Shown here piece by piece: positions 58,401-64,000 of a stretch of 64,000 nt of DNA. Source of the DNA: Ancylostoma caninum. Its lineage: Eukaryota; Nematoda; Chromadorea; Rhabditida; Ancylostomatidae. Every line of letters begins with the position of its first letter. The first letter of the stretch is position 1. The notes under the pieces are model-generated. The model saw only the letters and a program-made list of their open reading frames with translations. It had not been told where the DNA came from and searched no databases. The position numbers and the translations under genes were made by a program. Location: contig JBAJFG010000445.1 of the NCBI GenBank assembly GCA_037903475.1, forward strand, positions 310,001-374,000, in the 5' to 3' direction.

Positions 58401-60655
58401 CAAAGAACGTGAATCCTCCTCGGTTTCATCAAATCTGCGATCTCCCTCGTCTTACCGGTCAGAGTTCCGATGTTGAAGGACCCGACCCGAACTAACGTCT
58501 TTAGCCGAGGTCGTTCGCCCCTCGGTAGCCCTCGCTTTTTAACCACAGGAGGCGGGCGGGCTTCCTGCAGGTCACTTCCGGGTGACGTCCTAGCCTTTAC
58601 TCTATTCCACATTGAACCTATCATATTTATGTGACACTGGTCTCCATCAGCCGGCCTGTCAACCTGGGCCTGACGCTGGAAAAACGAAGAAGAAGAGGTT
58701 GCTTTGGTCACCGTGCCAACCTCATACCACGGGGCGGGGACCTTGTTTATAGAGGCGGTCCCGACTCGCCTCTCCTTCTTGGCCGACCTTCTCTGGCAAG
58801 CATTTTATAGGTCGTGAGGTGCCACCCCCACGCCCGCCTGCGAAACGTAGGCCAAAATAGGATCGCTCATGGTCCGCGGGGATTTCTCCCTACCACCATC
58901 CGCCACACGGTGGACGCGTTCGGTAGCTAGAGCGACTTAATAGCCCCGAGCCTCAGTAAGTTAAGTAAAGAATTAGAACCAGCTTGGAACGCTGAAATAG
59001 TCTTCCAAAGCCAAGCAAAAGTCATAATTCCAACGTAGAAAGCTTTTGTCACAGCTTACTACCGCTAGGTACGGGAAACAAGTGTGAATGAAGTTTAAAT
59101 ATCGAAATTTTAGTGGGATGAGTCCAGTGAATGATTCAGTACTATTGCTACTATTCATTATATGATGTGTGCCCTAGCGCTTATCTCTCGTGCAAAACCA
59201 ATCCACGGCGAGCAAATCGAGCTTGAAGTGTGCCCAGGGCTTATGTCATACTCCACTCCGCATACTGTGAAGAAAAAGGAAGTAAATGTTGGGAACAAAA
59301 TGCTACAAGTTCTCAAATCTTATCACGCAGTGCGTGGGATAGCATGCTGGCATAAGGGTAATTTATACTAGCTGCATGCGTCAGTCGCGCATCAGTCGCA
59401 CGCATCCATGTGCAAGAGATTTTCCATGAAGACCGGTCATGATTGCATGTATATCCTCAATGAGAAGAACGCGCGGCCGCCGCGAGGCCGTAAACGCGTG
59501 CGTTTATGTTGCGAGTGCGATGCGACTGTGATGCGACTGGACCCTATTCTTCATCATATAGACGCACGCGCGTCAGTCGTACCCATCCAGTATAAATTGT
59601 CCTATAGGAGTAGTTTTATGAAAACTGTTGAGGCTGAACGGTCACTGCGACAGCGTCGCTGTGAAGTGTGCCACAGGCCTTAAAGGCAGTGTCTCACCTC
59701 ATTTTGGGCATCGAGATATCCACAGATTTAGGTGCAGCTCGAGGCGCTGATTCCAGTGATGTGCTTAATGTCAGGAAACACCCTCGAAAAGCCCTACTTT
59801 TAAGGCAAAATTAGATACAGGAGCGGACGAGTTTCCTTGCTAGCAAGCTAGCAAAAGCGGAGGTGAGAACGGAGACTGCACATTAAAATGAACTTCTCAG
59901 CAGCAGCTATTATCAAACAAACAAACATTTCCGTGTTGAAAAACCATGCCGCACCTTCAGCAAGCCCTTGCTGCGGAATGAACCCTCTCGTCCACTGGCC
60001 GAGAATTTCGAAATTCTCGGCCAAAGAAACCCGTAACTTATGGGGTTTTCGACGTTTCCACGAAACTTAAAGTACATTTTTGTGCTCAGCGGCTCACGTA
60101 TGTTCGACTGAGATGGGAATCTCGAATGCGGCCCATGAGCTGAGATACTGCCTTTAAAGATGTGATGTAATTACATGATATTATATGATAAGGCGTTCAG
60201 CTATATGTGTTATTCCCATAATACTCTTGAAAGGTGTGATAAACCTACAGCAAATTTCCCGAAATGTGCCTACCATATGTGGGCGATATAGCAACTGAAT
60301 TGCCACCGCTGCTTTTTCGCAGCTGTTGCAACTGCAGGTGGGATTGCGTCGCGAGTGATGAAAGTGAGAGGAGCCGGGCCGGCTACGACCCCTCGAATGT
60401 CTGGGCAGCTAGTCGTCAGTTGAGCCATCTACCCTTTGGAAGGCGCGGCCAGTAATCAGCTCACTGCAACCTGTTTCGAAATGTCGTGTAAATACCCCAG
60501 CTTTGCAAAACTAGAATAACAGCTGAAGAAGAGATCATGTAAGAAATAGGTTAAGCTAAAGCCGTTCGCAACTGAATTACCTCTTCCATGGATTCCTTCG
60601 AAATCTTCTCTTTTGATCTTGTTTTAGTTTTTGACGACGGCTTGACAACGTTTCG
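49471..60655 (-). CDS. lysine-rich protein of unknown function, partial model
   Basis: Exons read on the minus strand: 60655-60581, 54711-54604, (missing exon), 53773-53741, 53687-53639, 52707-52646, 51819-51787, 51695-51650 and 49593-49471 (stop TAG). The last six join in phase. The product is highly charged (K-L-S-N-E-K-R-S-S-E-E-K-K) and ends F-D-P-A-T-L-T-L-P-Q-L-P-L-D-P. The exon pair 53773/53687 codes R-E-A-R-T-Q-C-P-E-K-S-L-T-E-E-M-N; the pair 51819/51695 codes R-E-A-K-T-Q-Y-P-E-K-S-L-M-E-E-M-N, so an exon pair has been duplicated. The phase break between 54604 and 53773 implies an unseen exon. The 5' end is not identified. The 5.9-kb intron 54712-60580 holds an RTE element in the same orientation. 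No domain recognised; the acidic-basic repeats suggest disorder. Confidence 0.6.
49655..49898. mobile_element. Tc1/mariner-type MITE, family 'B' copy 2
   Basis: TA-CAGTGAGCGTCAATAGCGGT at the left mirrors ACTATTGATGCTCACTG-TA at the right, with two mismatches in 28 bp. An inner inverted repeat surrounds 'atcagggtttcgttgatag' and 'ctatcaaggaaaccctg'. It lies in the last intron of the minus-strand gene. A relative is at 14327-14566. Confidence 0.85.
49993..50937 (-). CDS. open frame of 314 codons, unknown, doubtful
   Basis: The longest unexplained open frame of this region lies inside an intron (49594-51649) of the minus-strand gene. Its first about 60 codons are part of a degenerate tandem repeat (N-L-P-P-R-K-V-V-D-K-L-W-N-R-Q-L). 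The remainder has scattered cysteines and no domain I recognise. Other frames over the same stretch are also open for 70-100 codons, so composition alone may explain it. It may be a decayed transposon segment. Confidence 0.2.
   Translation of the reverse strand: MYGYQARKLPLSVETDNLPPRKVVDKLWNRQLVNNIGRKQVANKLKCEQVTDAIRKCLAKSCASSDYRNSAQHMHTPTWIHDGSLVELVRALIRSKSPNWGRCWLDVAVESFHAFDLSALLVPWKRTCPLWIRTFQEVDPHLPAVVNCICRAQNPENCRVMRPANREGMTRPQRKPKSLVGFSSPCPLASILDAPLRLLRVGVLKSMLTVGKFGGLKTSFLCDLNMHEDSLKLISGPGNQHPPNRNYFFHCSIDVLLRIICYLHSLWTSMFILLCVKSNACPGTNFQGNKNNMKPLLKQGGFPNPSLRVCIHFG
50790..51400. repeat. degenerate tandem repeat built on 'GTTGTCGACAACTT'
   Basis: Imperfect copies of a unit with 'ggcaacttg', 'cttgtcgacaactt' and 'ttttcttggcggcaagttgtc' recur every 40-60 bp. 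Many are locally self-complementary. Period and boundaries are loose, so it is old or evolving fast. Confidence 0.5.
52282..52472. mobile_element. MITE family 'C' copy 2
   Basis: Ends ATATTACGCTGCCAACTAAT and the inverse of CATATGTGACGCTGCCAACT; shares 'gaatggtcacaatcc' and overall length (about 191 bp) with the copy at 47861-48053. It lies in an intron of the minus-strand gene. Confidence 0.8.
53987..54121. mobile_element. short TTAA-flanked MITE, 135 bp
   Basis: TTAA at 53983-53986 and 54122-54125 bracket CACATTCGCGA and TCGTGAATGTG, which are inverse with one mismatch. Inside, 'gctcaacccgttg' and 'caatcggttgagc' form a second inverted pair. Ends are of the TTAA (piggyBac-type) class. Confidence 0.7.
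55040..55630. other. gene-free stretch, possible decayed repeat
   Basis: This lies left of the RTE insertion, inside the minus-strand gene's large intron. It is GC-richer than nearby introns and has several short, interrupted open frames on both strands, but no motif I can name. Confidence 0.3.
55638..58951 (-). mobile_element. full-length RTE-clade non-LTR retrotransposon
   Basis: The element is 3.3 kb, bracketed by a 7-bp duplication CTCAGTA (55631-55637 and 58952-58958). On the minus strand it has a 5' UTR of about 240 bp, one intact 1007-codon frame and a short 3' end closing with GAA triplets (GAAGAAGAAGAAGAA), the tandem-repeat tail usual for RTE. Intact frame plus clean duplication mark a recent and perhaps still mobile copy. 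It is inserted in sense orientation in an intron of the minus-strand gene. Confidence 0.9.
55688..58711 (-). CDS. RTE endonuclease-reverse transcriptase, 1007 aa, intact
   Basis: The protein makes cDNA of its own RNA at a nicked target site. Residues about 70-310 form an apurinic-type endonuclease: V-G-S-F-N-I-G-T-L, L-C-L-Q-E-T-R-W, G-D-F-N-G-H-V-G near 212 and E-I-D-H-I-L near 278, which keeps the catalytic D and H. Residues about 540-830 are the reverse transcriptase: G-P-D-G-I-P, A-F-L-D-L-E-K-A-Y-D, Q-G-S-A-L-S-P and the active-site L-L-Y-A-D-D-V near 758. The C-terminus has R-W-F-G-H-V-M-R and G-A-P-K-K-R-W, typical of RTE. Length agrees with known RTE proteins of about 1000 aa. The ATG at 58711 is the first in frame; no disruption was seen. 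Confidence 0.93.
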   Translation of the reverse strand: MTKATSSSSFFQRQAQVDRPADGDQCHINMIGSMWNRVKARTSPGSDLQEARPPPVVKKRGLPRGERPRLKTLVRVGSFNIGTLTGKTREIADLMKPRRIHVLCLQETRWKGSKAREIGDGIKLFYHGLETRRNGVAIAICGPLKEHVSSVNRISDRIISLRIATEDGFWTVVSVYAPQCGCTEADKVAFYDELDDVIRSAPESDYVTIAGDFNGHVGQDRKGFERVHGGRGFGRRNPEGERIIELAEAHDLAIASTFFIKRESQKVTYCSGGRQSEIDHILVRRHSLKTIKNVKAIPGEEIAGQHRPLLADVCMTLPKQTKARVEPRIRWWKLADGTQKTLREKILAVGLPDPCGSIDSVWASAANTILTCARDTLGETRGGRRGDKATWFWNEDLQKIVKAKKDAYKAWQKTKSLSALMEYKLRKKEAKAAVARAKNAAMDDLYDKLESPQAEKHVFRLAKARHRASLDVTEIRAVKSEAGEVLRDPVAVKERWRAYFAQLLNKEFPRKEKIPAEPVAGPTQPWTIEEVRKAIKKMKVGKASGPDGIPVEAWRSLGEPGLQWLTKFFNNITRSAKIPEAWRGSIIVPIFKRKGDVMDCANYRGIKLIAHTMKIYERLLDVRLRDMVEIAQDQFGFVPERSTVDAIFIARQVMEKYREKNKPSHIAFLDLEKAYDRLPRAVLWEVMRERGIPEYMVRAVQVMYDGSTARVRTSHGTTSKFDITVGVHQGSALSPFLFIMTLDTVVKHLLEGPPYTLLYADDVALIADSRAELQLKIQKWQSALADAGLRLNLKKTEVMSSTQEEDVVSDANGIAFTQAKEFQYLGSVLSADGTVDAAVRGRIACAWLKWRESTGILCDRRCSRVLKGKIYRTVVRPAMMYGGECWPLSKTHERMLNTAEMRMLRWACGLTRYDKVRNEDIRTIMQTAPIQLKMRAQRLRWFGHVMRRSLQHPTRQALEMEVTGKRPRGAPKKRWKDAVGKDMKEGKKLESPRMTLRIAIYGEGEPK
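59684..60153. mobile_element. TTAA-flanked MITE, 470 bp, AGGCAG ends
   Basis: TTAA at 59680-59683 and 60154-60157 bracket AGGCAGTGTCTCACCTCA and its near inverse TGAGCTGAGATACTGCCT. It contains a perfect 28-bp palindrome at 59996-60023 (TGGCCGAGAATTTC and its inverse). Same terminus and length class as 30468-30931. It lies in the large intron of the minus-strand gene. Confidence 0.8.
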
Positions 60656-61470
60656 CTTAACGAGTCATTAATGAGCCTTTGCAATCCTAGTCCTATTTCT
60701 ATGATCGGTTGTTCTCATAGTCAAAATAACTTTGAGTGGATCTTGAAAACATATTAGTCATGGTTATGGAGGGAATATGAATAGGGCTGTGACGGTGTCC
60801 AAATGATACCCTATGTGAACATAGGTTGGTGCGGTCTTTACGGCTGCCTTCCTTTCATCCGTGATAATTTTTGGTAATGTGCCTGATATTAGGCAGTGCA
60901 CAAATAAGCTGCGTTTTTATGTATATCAACTTCTAATTTACTGTTTTCTGTGTTCTGTTCATTCAATTTTAAATTGTTGTATATCATTTTGAAAATTATC
61001 TAATGTCCTTTAATTTTTTAAATTTGTTTGATTCAAGCCTCATTCTTTGCTAATTTCAGATCGAATGTACAAATTGCTCTCTTTTTCGTGCAATTTCTGC
61101 TTCCGAAAATGTTTCGGGCGCTCATTTCTGTTCAACCACTGCGCAGAACGTATGTAGCTATTTTGAGAGACCCATTTCTCATAGCAGTCACGATTCGATC
61201 GAAGAAAGGCTCGACTTTGTTCCCCACAAAAGCATCTTCGACGGGTTCTGACTGCGCTTGAGATCCTATTCAACGTTCGATCTCCTGGATCCATCCTCTT
61301 CACCTTCCGAGTTTTTTTTTATTCCGAACGCCTGGCGATGGTCGATAGGAACACTTAAAGTTCTCCGATAACTCATGGACAGCTTCTCGTGGATCATACT
61401 CCACCAGTAACTTTAGGCTGTTGCTGAGTAGTGCGAATTAAAATGACATTTGGTCCCTACACTTCTGCAA
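60656..61470. other. no gene recognised
   Basis: AT-rich sequence upstream of the first recognised exon of the minus-strand gene. Open frames are short (at most 87 codons) and without motifs. It may hold the promoter or further 5' exons of that gene, but I cannot place them. Confidence 0.4.
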
Positions 61471-61472
61471 TA

Positions 61473-62753
61473 CAGGGTGGCGAAAAAATACGTGCGCGTG
61501 ATATTTGACTTCGTTTTATTCATTGCATGAATCATTCGTGCACATGTTTTCCTTCCTAAATATTCATCTGTTCCTTATTACTGGTTTTTAGGGGAGAAAG
61601 TCGTTTTCGAAGCTATGGCGAAGGTGTGCCCACGTCGAGACGCGATTGCACGGTTGGCAGAAAGTGGAACGAAGAACTCAGCAATTTTTTGAAGCCCCGA
61701 ATCCCTCTAAGAACTGTCCAGAAGATTGTAAAGCAATGGAAAGAGGAAGGACACGTCCAGCCCAAACCTATAAGTGAACGAAAATGGACTGTCAACACCC
61801 AACGGATGCGTGGGATAATTAAGAAAAGGATTGACCGAAAAGATGACCTGAGTTTGAACCTGATGGCTACACAGCTCAACATTTCTCGCAAAACTCTTCA
61901 AATGATAGTGAAAAATAATCTTGGACTTCGAAGTTATCGTCTGCTTAACGGCCAAGTTCTTACCGATCAAGAGAAGCAATATCGGAAGGAAAAATGCAAG
62001 AAATTGCGGGAACACTTCACGGTGCGCCGCATTGAGGACGTCCTCTGGTCGGACGAGAAAGTTTTCACCGTTGAAGTTTCTAAAAAACTCTAAAATCACT
62101 CAAAATTCTTAGCCAGGCTCTCAAGAACAATCGCAAGCGAAAAGTTGCCACAAGAAGTCTTTTTCCTGAAAGCTCGATGGTTTGGGGCTGCATCAGTGCA
62201 ACGTGCAAAACTTCTCTGATTTTTATCGATAAAGAACGTGAAAATTAATGCAAAAGTCTGCCAAGGAAGGATCCTCGAGAAAGCTGTGGTGCCCTGGAAG
62301 CAAGAACATTTCAATTTTATCTACCAACAAGAGTGGGCTCCACCCTTTACAGCCAAAACAACGATCCACTTCCTGGAGACCGGAATCGGCTCTTTTTTGA
62401 TAAAAGATTTGTGATCCGCCAGTAGCCCGGATCTGAATCCACTAGACTTTTCGGTCTGGGGCTTTATGGAAGAGCAACGTAGGAGTCGAAATGTGAAAAA
62501 CCTTGAGGACTATCGGAAGAATTGATCGAAATTTGGACCGATCTCAACGTCAACTACCTGCGCCGCACGATCGAATCCATGAAGAAACTAATTGATGCCT
62601 GCATCAAAGCTGAAGGCGGACACTTCGAAAATTCGTTGTAATTATGAAATGTTGTGCCTTGTTGTCGTATAAAAATAAATCTCTTCAAATGTATGTTGGC
62701 GAAGAATAAAATTAGAACGCTTCCTATGGCGCACGTATTTTTTCGCCACCCTG
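61473..62753 (+). mobile_element. mariner transposon, 1281 bp, inactive
   Basis: TA-flanked inverted ends CAGGGTGGCGAAAAAATACG and its exact inverse at 62753. Length is that of a full mariner (about 1.3 kb). Its transposase is broken, so it is a dead but complete copy. Confidence 0.92.
61615..62640 (+). pseudogene. mariner transposase with frameshifts and stops
   Basis: Translation starts at ATG 61615 (A-K-V-C-P-R-R-D-A-I-A-R-L), shifts frame near 61686, then is open to 62093. That stretch covers the helix-turn-helix region and the first catalytic block V-L-W-S-D-E-K-V-F. Further on, in other frames, S-S-M-V-W-G-C-I-S and S-P-D-L-N-P-L-D-F-S-V-W-G can be read, interrupted by stops. These are the usual Tc1/mariner catalytic-core blocks. 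At least three disruptions are visible, so no active enzyme can be made from it. Confidence 0.88.
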
Positions 62754-63948
62754 TATTTTCATGGACCTCCACAGCTTTTCATGCAAGATTTCAACTCATG
62801 AAGCGAAATGATAAGAATCTGTTTCTTGAGAGCATTTTGGACATTCGTTGTGGGGTTAGCCAAGAACGACAATTGAAACAAAAGAAAATCGCAGAATGAG
62901 CAACCATGAGACAAGCTCCAAAACGATTTACAACATAACATGCTAAGCACCTTTACTTCGGAAGAAAAAAAGTAGTTTTCTAAGCTTCCCGTTTGTAAAA
63001 ATGAAGTAAAAAGGCAAGGAAATTCTCTCAATGTTTAGTCGAAGTTTAGGAAATTATCCACCGTCAGCCGAAGGCGTATGATTATAAACACAAAGAAATG
63101 ACGCCAGTCTAGTTACTGGAGGGTCATCTGCTCGACGTTTCCAGGTGGAACCGTGTAAAACCGTGAATAAAGTTGAATTTCCACACTACTGAGTCTTTTT
63201 GACTCATCATGTCATTTGAACGGGCACTTTGAACAAATTATGTTTCGGTGGAGGGTGAAAATACTCTCAAATGAATCCCAAACCTTCATCTAAGTCGAAG
63301 GGAACGTGGAGCGCATTTATCATACGAGCATCATTCGGGGCGGCTCCAATGGTTGACAGTATCCAATCCCCTCCTCTCTCTAGGGAGGGGGGGGGGGATG
63401 TTTGTGCATACGAGCCTAATTCGCTCCCACATAAACACACGGTGGAGATCCTCCTGGAATCTACAGCCGCCCTCCAAGCTAAAAAAGTGCTACAGGAGAA
63501 ACATATGTGTTGGAGGTGTTGTTATTTGTCGTCTAAATATTCCTCTGGTGCTTCTGATGTGTATGGCACATTTCCGTATTGGTAAGGAAAAGCTACCCGT
63601 ATGGAATTTATCGCTAAAAGATTACGAGTGTGAGAAAAAGTGCAACAGAAAAGAAACCGCACAAATTCATCTTTGTGCCCATTATATTCTCTGAACAGTA
63701 TTCGTTAAACCTACGTAGTTAAACCACTAAGGAACATTTGCCACCCATGAAACTAGTTAAGAAAACTTCTCAGAACAAGCACATGTGGGAGGGAAAGATA
63801 CAGTGCTCAAGCCATTGTTCAGGTTCTCTTTCTTGCAGAGAGATGAATCTTTACCCCAGGATTCGCTATGACTGGACTTCTCGGGCGTATACAACCGGAC
63901 TGGGATTCATGAAACGATAACCACGCAAACCCAGGCTAGGAAACCAAC
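62754..63948. other. no gene recognised
   Basis: Short open frames only. There is a run of ten G near 63389 and no repeat boundary. It is probably intergenic or intronic sequence. Confidence 0.4.
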
Positions 63949-64000
63949 CTCTGCCGTCTGCGTCTCTCAGCACTATGTAGTCGATACGATAGCCAATCAC
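63949..64000 (-). CDS. possible exon at the window edge (fragment)
   Basis: On the minus strand, from the right edge to a donor at 63949 (AGAG|gttggt), one frame reads V-I-G-Y-R-I-D-Y-I-V-L-R-D-A-D-G-R. The 'RIDYI' string recalls the end of endonuclease/exonuclease/phosphatase folds such as neutral sphingomyelinase, but 17 residues cannot settle it. It could be an upstream exon of the minus-strand gene. Confidence 0.25.

Overview
The window looks like nuclear DNA of a nematode, most likely a strongylid (hookworm or trichostrongyle type). Genes are split into many short exons with TTTCAG-type acceptors and short introns. The DNA between and inside genes is packed with terminal-inverted-repeat elements, RTE and mariner transposons. 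The two large genes resemble Caenorhabditis lin-13 and wdr-60. No bacterial, rRNA or intact tRNA genes were found. All exon models were read by hand and checked only by splice-phase agreement.

Layout. (1) 1-24728 (+): about 45 exons of one very large C2H2 zinc-finger gene, open at its 5' end. It has an LxCxE motif and two THAP-like domains and is best explained as a LIN-13 homologue. Its introns hold a 120-bp tandem array, foldback elements, a CR1-like relic, TTAA-flanked and TA-flanked MITEs, GC-rich repeats and an LTR fragment. (2) 24729-31946: a 3' UTR; a young, non-autonomous LTR retrotransposon (25561-30434) coding only Gag-protease, with eight hairpin-like repeats in its leader; a TTAA MITE; an RTE-type relic; and the promoter of the next gene with an RFX/X-box site. 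(3) 31947-49280 (+): wdr-60 (DYNC2I1, a dynein-2 intermediate chain), at least 23 exons. Intron 7 carries a 3.7-kb minisatellite with five embedded CCAAT/TATA modules. (4) 49471-60655 (-): a lysine-rich gene of unknown function, convergent with wdr-60. It shows an exon-pair duplication and is interrupted by an intact RTE retrotransposon (55638-58951). (5) 60656-64000: mostly gene-poor, with a decayed mariner element and a possible exon at the right edge.

How it works together. wdr-60 belongs to retrograde intraflagellar transport and has the X-box expected of a ciliary gene. The LIN-13-like gene would be a chromatin repressor of the synMuv/Rb class. They are neighbours, not an operon: roughly 7 kb of transposon-rich DNA separates them. 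From memory, both genes lie on C. elegans chromosome III, which would fit conserved linkage. At least a dozen inverted-repeat elements fall into recognisable TA, TTAA and 8-bp target-site classes; they sit almost only in introns.
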